DNA of 55,925 bases from Mycobacterium sp. 1423905.2. GTDB lineage: Bacteria > Actinomycetota > Actinomycetes > Mycobacteriales > Mycobacteriaceae. The notes under the pieces were generated by a model that saw only the letters and a program-made list of their open reading frames with translations, had not been told where the DNA came from and made no database searches. Location: assembly GCF_001673155.1 (NCBI RefSeq), contig NZ_LZLE01000005.1, positions 1-55,925 of the forward strand, in the 5' to 3' direction. Position 1 is the first letter of the stretch. Each line of letters begins with the position of its first letter. This document shows, piece after piece, positions 40,762-50,900 of this stretch. The translations under genes and the position numbers were made by a program.

Positions 40762-42278
40762 CGACGCAGCAGTTCTCGGTGCTCGCTCCACAGGTAACGA
40801 CGTAAGGTGGGCACCACCCCGCGGGTGTCCAAGCTGTGCACCAGTTGGCCCAGGTCACCTACCAAGTCTGGCACCAGGTGCAGCTCGCCGAACAGTTCGT
40901 GCCGAAGCAGCGGGTCAGGGTTGTATCTGCCCATGGTGGCCAGCGTGGTCAGCAGATCGGCTTGCACGTCCTGGATTTCGATAGCGGTGCCGTCGAGGTC
41001 GTACCCCCACAGGTAGCGAATCCAGGCGGCAGCCGCCAACATCAACAATGTGCGGGGCCTGCCGGTAGCGGTCGCCTCGTGCAGTGACGGCAGCAGATAC
41101 GACGGCATCTTCACCGAACCACGTCCCGCCAACCGCGAAAGTTGGTCACTGATGCGGGGATTGCACAACCGGTCCAACACGGTGGTGAAGTATTCCTGCA
41201 CGTTCACCCCGGGCACGGCCGGCAACAGCGGCGCCACTTCTTCGCGCATCAATTGCTCGACATAGGAGTAGATCACCGGATCACTCATGGCCTCGTGCGT
41301 GCGCCGATAGCCGGCGAGAGTTCCCAAATATCCGATGGCGGAATGGATTCCATTCAACAGGCGGGTCTTGACCAGCTTGTGGCCGGACACGTCGACGACG
41401 AACTCGACGCCCACCTCGTCCAGCGGCGGGCGACCATTGCAGAAGTTGTCTTCGACGACCCACTGGCGGAACTCCTCGGCCACCACGGGCGCTCTGTCGG
41501 CAATGCCGAAGCTGCCTTCGACCAATTGCAGCTCGCTGTCACCGGTTTTGGGGGTTATGCGGTCCACCATGCTGGACGGGAAGGCGACGTTCCGGTCAAT
41601 CCATCGGGCCAGCGACTCATCACGCAGGGCGGCAAAGGACACCAAGGCCGTGCGAGATGCCTTACCGCTGTCGGGCAGGTTGTCACAGGACAACACCGTG
41701 AAGGGGGCGATGCCGTTGCGCCGGCGCCGATCCAGGGCTTCGGCCAGGTAAGGCCACGCGGTGGTATACGTGCGCGCCGACTGCAGATCGGCGCGTACGT
41801 CGTCGTGGTCGCCATCGAATCGCCCGGTGGCGCCGTCGACGTAGTATCCGTTGCCGGTGATCGTGAGGCTGACGACCTTGGTCCGTCGATCCGCGAGGAC
41901 GCCGAGCACCGCATCGCTTTCCTCACCGGCGTAGTGGCATTGGCCAATCGAGCCGATCACCCGTGCGGTGTCCCCACGGCTGCCGCGCTGCACCACCGTG
42001 TACAGGCCGTCCTGCTCAGCCAGGAGATCTCTGGACCGCCCATTGCGCAGGCTCACTCCGGTGAGGCCCCACTGCCTCGAAACGTTCAGCGCCGCAAGGT
42101 CATCGAAATAGACGGCTTGATGGGCCCGGTGGAAGTTGCCGATACCGATGTGAACGATCCCGGGCATCAACGCCGATCGGTCATAGGTCGGCACTTCGAC
42201 TGCGCGGCAATGCAACTGCAATGTGGCGCTGTTGAGTGGAACAGCGACACTGCGCCGCAGACGGATAACACTGGACAC
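40758..42278 (-). CDS. Mannitol dehydrogenase family protein (long-chain polyol dehydrogenase)
   Basis: 506 residues from GTG 42278, with GAGGGAG 6 bases upstream. Signatures: HIGIGNFHRAHQAVYFDDL (nucleotide-binding start), SLTITGNGYY, FTVLSCDNLPDSG and the catalytic Lys region VVDVSGHKLVKTRLLNGIHSAIGYLG. It oxidises mannitol to fructose or a related polyol (arabinitol, fructuronate) with NAD; the exact polyol cannot be read. Coupled to the HAD phosphatase. The 42279-42360 gap behind it shows nothing. Confidence 0.9.
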   Translation of the reverse strand: MSSVIRLRRSVAVPLNSATLQLHCRAVEVPTYDRSALMPGIVHIGIGNFHRAHQAVYFDDLAALNVSRQWGLTGVSLRNGRSRDLLAEQDGLYTVVQRGSRGDTARVIGSIGQCHYAGEESDAVLGVLADRRTKVVSLTITGNGYYVDGATGRFDGDHDDVRADLQSARTYTTAWPYLAEALDRRRRNGIAPFTVLSCDNLPDSGKASRTALVSFAALRDESLARWIDRNVAFPSSMVDRITPKTGDSELQLVEGSFGIADRAPVVAEEFRQWVVEDNFCNGRPPLDEVGVEFVVDVSGHKLVKTRLLNGIHSAIGYLGTLAGYRRTHEAMSDPVIYSYVEQLMREEVAPLLPAVPGVNVQEYFTTVLDRLCNPRISDQLSRLAGRGSVKMPSYLLPSLHEATATGRPRTLLMLAAAAWIRYLWGYDLDGTAIEIQDVQADLLTTLATMGRYNPDPLLRHELFGELHLVPDLVGDLGQLVHSLDTRGVVPTLRRYLWSEHRELLRR

Positions 42279-42360
42279 ACGCTTCTCCCTCTAGGGGCAA
42301 CTGATCAGCAGAAGCGCAAGTGCTAGACGCTCGGTGCCGACATACCCGGGGAAAACCTCG

Positions 42361-43179
42361 TCAAACAATTCCGTGGTAAATCGGCGCAAGCAGCGACTGT
42401 AACGATGCCCACAGCGCCGGGCGCGATGCCAGCACGTCGCCACTGGCCGGCCAGCACGGCGGCGTCCGCCCGGACAGATCCCCCACCGCACCGCCGGCCT
42501 CGGCGACCAGCAGCACACCCGCGGCCCCGTCCCAGGGCTGCAGCCCCGGAACCCACGCCGCGTCCGCACGACCGGTCGCCACCTGAGCCAACGCGCTGGC
42601 AGCGCTACCCCCGCGGCGGACGTCCCGGGTGTGCGGTGCCAGGGCATCGATCATCGCGCCCGCTGCGTCCCGCTGGTCGTCACGACCGAAGTTGACCTCG
42701 ATCAACGCACGGGCCAGCGAATCGAGATCCGACATGTGGATTCGACGTCCTTGGGCCCACGTGCCGCCCCCGTGGTGCGCAGTGGTCATCAAACCCAGTG
42801 TCGGCTCGGCGACGGCCGCGGCCAGCACGCAGTTGTCGTCTCGGCGCATGGCAGCGACGCTGACCGCCCAGTCGGCCCGGCCGTAGAGATAGTTGGTGGT
42901 GCCGTCGATCGGGTCGACCGCCCATATCACGTCGCTGCTGCCCTCGACGGCGCCGCGTTCTTCACCCAGGATGCCGTCGTCGGGTCGCATTTCGCGGAGC
43001 ACCGAAACGATGGCGTCTTCGCTTTCCCGGTCGGCTCGACTGACCAGGTCACGTGGGCCGGTCTTCTGCTCAATCGGGAGGTGCTCGGCGTTTTCACGCC
43101 AATACAGGGCGACGCGAGCGCCGGCTTCGGCGGCTCGCTGCGCAACCTCCATCAGCTCGAGCGCTGTGCGGTCGCCCAC
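42361..43179 (-). CDS. Inositol-monophosphatase family phosphatase
   Basis: 272 residues from GTG 43179. The Mg-dependent phosphatase motifs are clear: LGEERG, WAVDPIDGTTNYLYG and WDGAAGVLLVAEAGG. Close relatives act on inositol-1-phosphate, histidinol phosphate or fructose-1,6-bisphosphate; the substrate here is undetermined. This start overlaps the upstream gene by 28 bases; an alternative ATG at 43152 would overlap its stop by only 4 (ATGA) and remove nine residues. In either case it is coupled to the UbiA-like gene. Confidence 0.88.
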   Translation of the reverse strand: MGDRTALELMEVAQRAAEAGARVALYWRENAEHLPIEQKTGPRDLVSRADRESEDAIVSVLREMRPDDGILGEERGAVEGSSDVIWAVDPIDGTTNYLYGRADWAVSVAAMRRDDNCVLAAAVAEPTLGLMTTAHHGGGTWAQGRRIHMSDLDSLARALIEVNFGRDDQRDAAGAMIDALAPHTRDVRRGGSAASALAQVATGRADAAWVPGLQPWDGAAGVLLVAEAGGAVGDLSGRTPPCWPASGDVLASRPALWASLQSLLAPIYHGIV

Positions 43180-44468
43180 GCCTGGCTTTCATCGCTAGGG
43201 TGCCGCTGCACTGCCTGCCAGGTGGTGGGGCCGAGCACGACCCGTCCTGCTACCGCACCGACTCGACCGGCGAGGTAGCGAACGACGTTGGGCCGCTCCA
43301 ACTTTCGTAGGCTGCGGGTGCTGAAGAACAGGTACGCGCCCATCAGCAGCAGCCAGGGTAACGCGGTCAGCATCGGACGTGGCACCTGCAGCACCGTCAC
43401 GATCCCCAGGAACAGCAGCGCGGTCAGCACCACCGCCAGGCGCCGGCGGCCCGGCGCGCCCACGGCCAGTGCGGCGGCCACTCCACCGGCAGCGGCGACC
43501 AGCAGGCCCTCGGCGACGGGGCACGGGCCGGACAGCAGTCGGCCCGTCAACGCACCCGCCGCGCCGGCAGCTATGGTCGCCCCGTTCCACGGTGCGGTGA
43601 CCGCGGTGTATTGCTGCAGCGGAGCCCAGTCTCGGATGCCCTTGTCTGGCTGGGTGATTGCACTGGGAAGCCATCGCACCAGCGCCAACAAGTGCTCTCG
43701 CGCTTGGTCTGCCCGCGCGGTCCAGATGAGTCGCCGGTTGCGAACCGAGGCGAAACTCGTGGCCTCGACCGCCCAGCGCGACGTCACGAATGCGGTCCCG
43801 TAGCACCACAGTGTGACGACCGCGGCCGCCGCCAGTGTGGGTCGTCGAGTCGGGTCGACCGCCAGGGCCAACCCGACCATGCCGCGCACCACGTAACCGG
43901 CACCCACGAGCACCCACAGCGAGACGACACCGGGCCGAACCGGAGGCGGTATCACTCCGCTTTTCCCGGTGCTAGCCGAGCGAACCACCTCGTAGAGGAT
44001 GGCCACACCGAACACGCCGAGGACGGCGAAGGTCAGGACGCCGGCCAGGTGCAGCCCCGGAAGCGACACGATGACCAGCGCGGTACACCCCAGTTTCGCC
44101 AAGGCGACGAGACCGCTGGCGGTGATGCGAGCGCGGGCCTTGCTCAATGGCCCGGGTAACCGACCACGTCGGCTCGCCGCCGGATGGTTCTGATCGGCGA
44201 CGAACCCGCGAATGTCGTTCCACTGATACCGCGCCGGGTAGATCAGGAGTTCGACCACGGCCAACACCACCAGCGCGCGAATGATCGACTGGGCACTGAC
44301 GGCACCGGTGCTGAGCAGCCCGATCACATACGTGACGACCAGCAGCCATCCCTTGACCAGATCTTTCGGTCGTGGCATGAGCAGGTAGCTGACCATCGTT
44401 CGCTGGCCGGCACGGGCGGGTTGCAATACCCGCCGGGTCTGCATGCCGATGACGGTCATGGGCTGCAT
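43152..44468 (-). CDS. Polytopic membrane protein, UbiA prenyltransferase-like
   Basis: 438 residues from ATG 44468 (a longer frame to 44600 is Arg-rich and unlikely). About eight or nine hydrophobic helices. The segment YPARYQWNDIRGFVADQNHPAASRRGRLPG resembles the first Asp-rich loop of UbiA prenyltransferases (NDxxDxxxD), but only part of the acidic pattern is kept. The second loop is not clear. It may transfer a prenyl group, for example from a polyprenyl or decaprenyl donor; this is inference. Coupled to the inositol-phosphatase-like gene, which hints at a lipid or polyprenyl-phosphate pathway. Confidence 0.7.
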   Translation of the reverse strand: MQPMTVIGMQTRRVLQPARAGQRTMVSYLLMPRPKDLVKGWLLVVTYVIGLLSTGAVSAQSIIRALVVLAVVELLIYPARYQWNDIRGFVADQNHPAASRRGRLPGPLSKARARITASGLVALAKLGCTALVIVSLPGLHLAGVLTFAVLGVFGVAILYEVVRSASTGKSGVIPPPVRPGVVSLWVLVGAGYVVRGMVGLALAVDPTRRPTLAAAAVVTLWCYGTAFVTSRWAVEATSFASVRNRRLIWTARADQAREHLLALVRWLPSAITQPDKGIRDWAPLQQYTAVTAPWNGATIAAGAAGALTGRLLSGPCPVAEGLLVAAAGGVAAALAVGAPGRRRLAVVLTALLFLGIVTVLQVPRPMLTALPWLLLMGAYLFFSTRSLRKLERPNVVRYLAGRVGAVAGRVVLGPTTWQAVQRHPSDESQAWATAQRSS

Positions 44469-44530
44469 GTTCCCCGAAATCGTTCCGACAAACTTTGCTG
44501 GCTCGCGCAAGACAGTGGGGCGTGTACCGG

Positions 44531-45109
44531 TCAGGCGTCGTCGCCGCTGCGGCGTCTGGCCCGGGCGGCCCACACCGCCACGACGCCGGGAACGATCCAT
44601 GGCGCACCGATGAGAATCGGATCGATCCAGGTGTGCGCCAGGTCGACGCGCTTGGTGCCCACCCGGGACCGGTAGCCGTGGTGGGTCAGTTCGCTTCTGA
44701 TCCCGGTCTCCGTCAGCGGATTGTCCGGATGCCCAGTCACGAGCGAAGTCAGGTGACTCTCGATCGCGTCGACGCGGTCCGCCGCAATCAGCAGGAGCCA
44801 GTGCGCTGCCCGTCCCTCACTGTATTTGCGGTATGCGTACTTGCGGATGACGCCGGAGAGGCCCTTGGGCGGGGACGAAGTGCCGAACACCGGCGTGAGG
44901 AACTTGTGCTCGATCGACCGTTCCCGGGGCCACTTCTCGGGTTGGCGTTCCGGGAATTGCCAATGCGCCCCGGTGGCCGGTGGGGCGTTCTCCTGGAGTT
45001 TCGGGAAGGACGGACGGTCCCTGGGGTCAAGGTCGGCTCCCCAACCGGGAATCCTGGCTCGCAACGCGTCGGAGTTGTGGGTAAGTGGCAGATTCGGTGT
45101 GTAGGCCAT
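44531..45109 (-). CDS. Conserved hypothetical protein with C-terminal hydrophobic anchor
   Basis: 192 residues. A Trp/Pro-rich N-terminal region (HWQFPERQPEKWPRERSIEHKFL) leads to FGTSSPPKGLSGVIRKYAYRKYSEGRAAHWLLLIAADRVDAIESHLTSL, then a single C-terminal hydrophobic helix (ILIGAPWIVPGVVAVWAA) followed by ARARRRSGDD, suggesting a tail-anchored protein. The sequence does not match a family I know. It follows the alcohol dehydrogenase gene by 14 bases and precedes the UbiA-like gene by about 60, probably in one operon. Confidence 0.75.
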   Translation of the reverse strand: MAYTPNLPLTHNSDALRARIPGWGADLDPRDRPSFPKLQENAPPATGAHWQFPERQPEKWPRERSIEHKFLTPVFGTSSPPKGLSGVIRKYAYRKYSEGRAAHWLLLIAADRVDAIESHLTSLVTGHPDNPLTETGIRSELTHHGYRSRVGTKRVDLAHTWIDPILIGAPWIVPGVVAVWAARARRRSGDDA

Positions 45110-45123
45110 CGGCTTTCCTGACG

Positions 45124-46272
45124 TCAGCTTGCGGTGGGCAGGATCACTGGCTTGATGCAGTTGTCCAGCTTGGCTGAGAAGATGTGGTAGCCCTCGGCAA
45201 TGTGCTCCAGCGGAACACGATGCGTGACAATGTCATTGGGCTTGAAATAGCCATTCTGGGTGTGCTCGAACAGTCTTGGCCACTGCCGTTTGACTGGGCA
45301 CTGGTTCATGCGCAGCGTGAGCCCTTTGTTCAGCGCGTCGCCCAACTTGACGGCGCTGAACATCGGCCCGTAGGCGCCCATGATGGACACCGTGCCACCC
45401 TTGCGCACCGAGTCGATGGCCCAGTTGACCGCTATGGGTGAGCCGCCTTGCAGTTTGAACTTGGCGGCGGTGACATGTTGCAGGAAATTGCCGTCGGCCT
45501 CGGCACCGACGGCGTCGATGGCAACATCCGCCCCCAGGTAGTCGGTTTCCTGCTTCATCTTGACGATGATGTCGTCGCAGTCGGCGAAGTTGATGGTTTC
45601 GGCGAAGGCGAAACTGCGGGCCTTTTCCAGGCGGTACTCCAAGTGATCAATGACGATCACCCGGCCGGCGCCCATCAGCCAGGCCGATCGTGCGGCATAC
45701 AGTCCGACCGGGCCGGCACCGAAGACCACCACGGTGTCGCCCTCGGCGATGTCACCCAACTGCGCGCCGAAGTAACCGGTGGCCAACGCGTCGGTGCACA
45801 GCAGCGCGTCCTCTTCGTCCATCCAGTCCGGGATTTTCGCGGGTCCGACATCGGCGAATGGGACGCGGACGAACTCCGCCTGACCGCCGTCGTAGCCTCC
45901 GCAGGTGTGCGAGTACCCGTAGATGCCGCCGACCGCCGTGGCGTTCGGGTTGACGTTGTGACAGTTGGAGTACAGACCTCGAGAGCAGAAGTAGCAAGAT
46001 CCGCAATAAACGTTGAACGGCACCATGACTCGGTCGCCGGGACTCAGATTCTGCACAGAGGGCCCGACTTGCTCGACGACCCCGATGAACTCGTGACCGA
46101 ACGTCATGCCCACTCGGGTGTCCGGCATCATGCCGTGGTACAGGTGCAGGTCGGACCCGCAGATCGCCGCCATCGTCACCCGCACGATGGCGTCGTTGGG
46201 GTGCTCGATCGGAGGCATGTCCTTTTCTTCGACCCGCACCTTGTACGGACCGCGATACACCATCGCTCGCAT
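45124..46272 (-). CDS. Zinc-dependent alcohol dehydrogenase (MDR family)
   Basis: 382 residues from ATG 46272. Catalytic zinc ligands are in MAAICGSDLHLYHG and FGHEFIGVVE; the structural zinc Cys set is YCGSCYFCSRGLYSNC; the cofactor loop is VVVFGAGPVGLYAARSA. It resembles glutathione-independent formaldehyde dehydrogenase-like and threonine dehydrogenase-like enzymes, with DALATGYFGAQLGDI and the long C-terminal TLRMNQCPVKRQWP insert. It may correspond to the Rv3726 dehydrogenase, which lies near this point in M. tuberculosis. Substrate unknown. Confidence 0.88.
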   Translation of the reverse strand: MRAMVYRGPYKVRVEEKDMPPIEHPNDAIVRVTMAAICGSDLHLYHGMMPDTRVGMTFGHEFIGVVEQVGPSVQNLSPGDRVMVPFNVYCGSCYFCSRGLYSNCHNVNPNATAVGGIYGYSHTCGGYDGGQAEFVRVPFADVGPAKIPDWMDEEDALLCTDALATGYFGAQLGDIAEGDTVVVFGAGPVGLYAARSAWLMGAGRVIVIDHLEYRLEKARSFAFAETINFADCDDIIVKMKQETDYLGADVAIDAVGAEADGNFLQHVTAAKFKLQGGSPIAVNWAIDSVRKGGTVSIMGAYGPMFSAVKLGDALNKGLTLRMNQCPVKRQWPRLFEHTQNGYFKPNDIVTHRVPLEHIAEGYHIFSAKLDNCIKPVILPTAS

Positions 46273-46307
46273 GTTGCTCCCTGAATTCGCTCGGGGAGCT
46301 TCTACCC

Positions 46308-46463
46308 CTAATTCGGGGGGTCAAACGAGGGGGGCTCCGGCGGCATCTGAGGTTTTGGCGGCAGGGGCGAGTTGTTCAGATACCTACGCAGCCGAAGCAG
46401 TCCGTTGATCACGATGCCGAGCCCCAGAAGCACCAACACCGTCACCACAATCACCGTGGTCAC
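46308..46463 (-). CDS. Small single-span membrane protein
   Basis: About 51 residues from GTG 46463: one hydrophobic helix (VIVVTVLVLLGLGIVINGLLRL), a basic turn and a Pro-rich tail (NNSPLPPKPQMPPEPPSFDPPN). The exact start is uncertain because several GTG codons follow each other. The larger frame to 46754 is shadow of the PPOX gene. Function unknown; codon pattern and the membrane-topology logic support a real gene. Confidence 0.6.
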   Translation of the reverse strand: MTTVIVVTVLVLLGLGIVINGLLRLRRYLNNSPLPPKPQMPPEPPSFDPPN

Positions 46464-46507
46464 GTCTCCATGGTGACAGGCCCGCGGCGACAATGCCTCG
46501 GCCCGGC

Positions 46508-46894
46508 TCAGGCGGCGGGCTTCACCTCGAGTCCGATGTGCACCTTGTCGATGCCGCCGCGCACGATCGAGTGTGCGTAAAACCACCAGGCGTGGTACCA
46601 GTACCGCTTGAGCACCGCGTTGTAGACCCGCCGGGTTTCGGACTTGGGCAGGACGCGGGCGACGGCCTCCACCTCCTCGCTTTTGGGCTTTCCCAATACC
46701 GCGCTCTTGGCGATGGTCACCCGTGGCGTGTTGTTGATTCGCTTGACTTTCCACGACCCGTCGTCGGTGATCACCAGCAGCCGGTCACCGTCTGGCACAC
46801 CCCAGATCGGCGTGGGTTTGGGGCGACCGTCTTTGGTGAACGTCGTCAAGAGCAGGTACTTGGACTTGATGACGTCGTTGAAACTCAGAGCCAC
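46508..46894 (-). CDS. PPOX-class (pyridoxamine oxidase-like, FDOR-B) flavin or F420 protein
   Basis: 128 residues from GTG 46894 (ATG 46903 is an in-frame alternative close behind the GGGGAGGG Shine-Dalgarno). The split-barrel signature is VIKSKYLLLTTFTKDGRPKPTPIWGVPDGDRLLVIT, followed by WKVKRINNTPRVTIA, as in Rv1155-like F420/FMN-binding proteins. It carries no clear substrate clue. Divergent from the SDR gene at 46985, with a palindrome between them. The longer frame listed upstream is SDR shadow. Confidence 0.85.
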   Translation of the reverse strand: MALSFNDVIKSKYLLLTTFTKDGRPKPTPIWGVPDGDRLLVITDDGSWKVKRINNTPRVTIAKSAVLGKPKSEEVEAVARVLPKSETRRVYNAVLKRYWYHAWWFYAHSIVRGGIDKVHIGLEVKPAA

Positions 46895-46927
46895 GCCTGG
46901 CATTCCCTCCCCGAGAAGGTGCGAACT

Positions 46928-46945
46928 GGTAACGGGTGTTACCCG
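46928..46945. promoter_or_regulatory. Palindrome between divergent PPOX and SDR genes
   Basis: GGTAAC-GGGT-GTTACC (46928-46943) is a perfect 6-bp inverted repeat, and CGGGT-GTT-ACCCG (46933-46945) overlaps it. It lies in the 90-base divergent intergenic region, upstream of the SDR -10 (46973-46978). It is well placed for a regulator that controls both genes. Confidence 0.55.
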
Positions 46946-46984
46946 ATCGGAAGGTGCAGCAAACCCGTCATGCACAATGCGTCC

Positions 46985-47974
46985 ATGCGTGTTCTGGTAA
47001 CCGGGGGTACAGGGTTCGTCGGCGGATGGACCGCCAAAGCCATCGCTGACGCGGGCCACTCGGTCCGCTTCCTGGTACGAAAACCCGAGCGCCTGCAGAC
47101 GTCGGTTGCCGCGCTCGGGGTGGACATTTCCGACTACGCGGTGGGCGACATCAAGGACCGCGAATCGGTCGGCAAGGCGTTGCAGGGTTGTGACGCCGTC
47201 GTCCACGCGGCCGCCCTGGTGGCGACCGACCCGCGGCAGCGAGCGCAGATGCTGTCCACCAACATGGAAGGCGCGCGCAACGTGCTCGGCCAGGCGGTGC
47301 AACGGGGGCTCGATCCGGTGGTGCACGTCTCGAGTTTCTCGGCGCTGTTCCATCCCGACTTGGAGACGCTATCCGCGGATCTGCCGGTGGTGGGCGGAAC
47401 CGACGGGTACGGCACGTCCAAGGCTCAGGTCGAAATCTATGCTCGCGGTTTGCAAGACGCCGGCGCGCCAGTCAACATCACCTATCCGGGTATGGTGCTG
47501 GGCCCGCCGTGTGGCAACCAATACGGTGAGGCCGGCGAGGGTGTCAAAGCCGCGCTGCAGATGCACGCCATCCCCGGCCGCGCCGGGGCATGGTTGGTGA
47601 TCGACGTCCGCGATCTGGCCGCGGTGCACGCCGCGTTGCTGGAGCCGGGTCGAGGACCGCGTCGCTATATGGTTGGCGGGCACCGAGTTTCGGTCACCGA
47701 GCTGGCGGATCTGCTCGGCGAGGTCGCCGACACCCGGATGATTCCCCTCCCGGTTCCCGACGGCGCGCTGCGCGCGGTGGGCGCAGTGATGGATCTGGTG
47801 AATCCCTATCTACCGTTCGACAATCCGCTCACCGCGGCGGGGATGCAGTATTACACCCAGATGCCGGCGTCGGATGATTCGCCCAGCGAGAAGGAGCTTG
47901 GCATCACCTACCGGGATGCGCGCACCACGCTCGCCGACACGGTCGCCGCGTTGCGCGAATCAGCCGGGCCATGA
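46985..47974 (+). CDS. NAD(P)-dependent epimerase/SDR (extended, atypical)
   Basis: 329 residues from ATG 46985. Cofactor loop VLVTGGTGFVGGWTAKAI; the YGTSKAQVEIYARG segment carries the catalytic Tyr-x3-Lys, and VHVSSFSALFHP supplies the Ser. Downstream motifs resemble dihydroflavonol-4-reductase/cholesterol-dehydrogenase-like mycobacterial proteins. CACAAT (46973-46978) is 6 bases before the ATG, so the mRNA may be leaderless. Substrate unknown, possibly a sterol or lipid. Confidence 0.88.
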   Translation: MRVLVTGGTGFVGGWTAKAIADAGHSVRFLVRKPERLQTSVAALGVDISDYAVGDIKDRESVGKALQGCDAVVHAAALVATDPRQRAQMLSTNMEGARNVLGQAVQRGLDPVVHVSSFSALFHPDLETLSADLPVVGGTDGYGTSKAQVEIYARGLQDAGAPVNITYPGMVLGPPCGNQYGEAGEGVKAALQMHAIPGRAGAWLVIDVRDLAAVHAALLEPGRGPRRYMVGGHRVSVTELADLLGEVADTRMIPLPVPDGALRAVGAVMDLVNPYLPFDNPLTAAGMQYYTQMPASDDSPSEKELGITYRDARTTLADTVAALRESAGP

Positions 47975-47981
47975 ACATGAT

Positions 47982-50900
47982 TCACGGCATCGCCTGAGCC
48001 CACACAATGTGTCCTTCGAAACCGAGCGCGGTGGCCATCTCTCGGTAACGGCGCGCCAGCTGCGCATAGTCATCGGCTCGGCCCTGCGCCCGGGCCAGCA
48101 GCGCCCGCATCCGCAACAGCCAGACGTCGCGCACTGGCAGATCCCCGTCGTGGGGTTCGGTCGCCACCCGGTCGATCGCCGCCGCGGCTTCGGCCACGTC
48201 AGTTTCGGCGCTGCGGTCGAGCAGGGTCTCCACCAGCATCGCCGTCGCGGGAATGCCCCACGTCAGTAGCTGACCTTCGGTGGCCAATTGCTCGACGGTG
48301 GCGCGCAGCAGGGGTATCGCCTCCTCGGGTTGTCCGCGCCGGGCCATGTCGCGCGCGGAGTACACGTTGACGATTGGTAACTCCGACAAGTTGTGGCCGT
48401 GCCGGCGAAACAGTTCGCTCACCTCGACCAGCAGCCGCTCTCCGCGGTCATGGTCGTCCGATGTCTCGTTGTGCACCAGCGCGACCCCGAGGGTGAGCCG
48501 GGCAAACGCCAAAGCGAAGTCGTCACTGGACCGTTCGGCGATGCGCAGCGCATCCTCGATCTCCCCCACCACGCGAGCGTCCGGCCGCAACACACCGGCC
48601 GGGATAGCCGGGAAGTAGACGTATGCGACTGACCTGCCGTAGGTCAGCGGGTCGGCGTGACGGGCCATGTCCAGTCCCTGCCGCACGTCTTCACGCCATC
48701 CGGGCCGGCCCAGGCAGTAGCACGCGATGGCCCGCGTGGTGTGAGCGATGGCCAACGGCGATCCAATGATGAAGTTGCCCTTCGCCGGATCACCGTCGGC
48801 CAGGTCGATGACCCGCTGTGACCACTGCAGCACATGCAACCATTCGGCGCTCTCCCCTTTGACATAGATGAGCGCGAACGACAATGCCACGGTCAGCGTC
48901 GGGTCGTTCACCGATTCGATCAGCGCCATCGCCTCGGAGGCCAACTGCGACGCCTCGCGGATGCGCGCTTGATACGCCAGGTCGATCACCAACCCGGCCA
49001 TCGCGATGGCCAATGACGCCTTATCCCCGGCCTCGCTGCACAATTGGCGCAACTCTTCGAAGGTGGCGGTGGGATCGGTGTGGGCGCGCCAGGCGCTGCC
49101 GCACAGCATGGTGCGGGGCGCGATACGGAACGGCTTGCGCAGCGGGTCGTCGGCGGGCAGTGCATCGGCGATCTTCTGCGCGCGTTCCCAGCTCAACCGT
49201 GCCGCGGCGATGTCCCGGTTGGTGGCCCAGGTGGCCGCGCGCATGTGCCAGCCGTACGCGTCGGCACCGTCACCGGCAGCTTCGAGGTGCTCGGCGATGA
49301 GGGCCGCGTTCTGGTCCGGTGAGTCCGGGTCACGCGCTTGGATCGCCGCGGCCAATCGCCGATGCCATTGCGCGCGATCGGATTTCAGTTGTGACTCGTA
49401 TGCCACGGTCCGGATCAGCGGATGGCGGAACGCGTACTCCGGGCGGGCGTTGAATTGCACCTGGTGAATCAGTTCGGCATCGATGAGCTCGCCGATGCAG
49501 GGGTCGATGCCCAGTGTCATCAACAGATCCGATCTGAATCGCGAACCGATGACCGCGGCGGCGCTGAGCGTGTGTTTGGCGGGCGGGCTGAGCCGGTCGA
49601 TGCGCGCGGCGATGGCGGACTGCAGCGTGGCCGGCACCCGGACCTCGTGGGCGTCGGCGTGGCATGCGTAACGCCCGCGCTGGCCGCCGAGCACGCCTCG
49701 TTCGGCGAGCTCGCGGGTGATCTCCTCGGCGAACAACGGATTGCCGGCCGCGCGCGCGGCGATGACCTCACCGATCTCGCCGACGGAAGGATCGTCGCCC
49801 AACAACTCGGCCACCAGGGTCGAAGCTTCGCTGTCGGTCAACGGTGCCAACGCGAACGTTTGCGCGCCGGCCACGAGCTGCAGGGCGCCTCGGTAGTCGG
49901 GGCGGTAGGTGATCAGCACGACCGACTGTGTCTGCGGGATCACCGGTAACAGGTCGACGATCATCGATTCGCTGGCTTCATCGATCCAGTGGGCGTCCTC
50001 GATGACGAAGATCGCCGGCTCCGTGCGGGCCAACAGCGTCGTGTTCATCAGCGCGGTGAGCCGTCGCCGACGCGCGTCCGGGTCGACCTTGCCCAACTGG
50101 GCCTGGGGATCGAGCACTCCCAGCAGATCGTCGAACAGCAGCAGGTCGTGCGGGTCGCCGTCCGGAAATCGCTCCCGAACGGCGGCGCGTGCGGCGTCGT
50201 CGTCGAGTCCGTCGGTGCGCACCACCGCACCCAGCAACCGCTTCATCACGTGGTAGGGAACGTCCGTGGCGTGCGATTCGCCAAACGTGGAAAACACGTG
50301 GAAGCCAAGAGCTTCCGCACGTTGTACGGCCTCGCGCACCAGCCGGGTCTTTCCGATGCCGGCCGGTCCGCTGATGGATACGACCGACCCGCGCCCACCG
50401 ATCGCCCGGTCCAGCAGCGCAGCCAGCGCGCTCAGCTCCCATTCCCGGCCCACCAGGGTCGACTCCGACACCTTGAGGCGTTCGGGCTGGGTGGCGACAC
50501 TGATCAACTGCGAGGCCGCCATCGGTTCTCGGGCACCCTTGACCCGCACCCGCTGCGGCTCGCCCAGCACCGCCACCCCCTCGATAAGCCGGGCAGTGGA
50601 TTCGCTGACCATGACGCCACCACCCGGCGCCACCGACTCCATCCGCTGGGCCATGCCGACCTGTTCCCCGATCGCGGTGTACCCGAAAGCGCCGGAACCG
50701 ATTTCGCCGGCGATCACCTCCCCGGAGTTGAGTCCGACCCGCAGCACCAACGGCACGCCGTCGGCCAGGTCGGCTGCCAGCCGCTTGGCCTCGTCTTGGA
50801 TGCCCAGGGCCGCCAGGCTGGCGCGCAACGCGTGATCCTCCAAGGCGGCCGGTGCGCCGAACAGCGCCATGATGCCGTCGCCGGTGAATTTGTCCACGGT

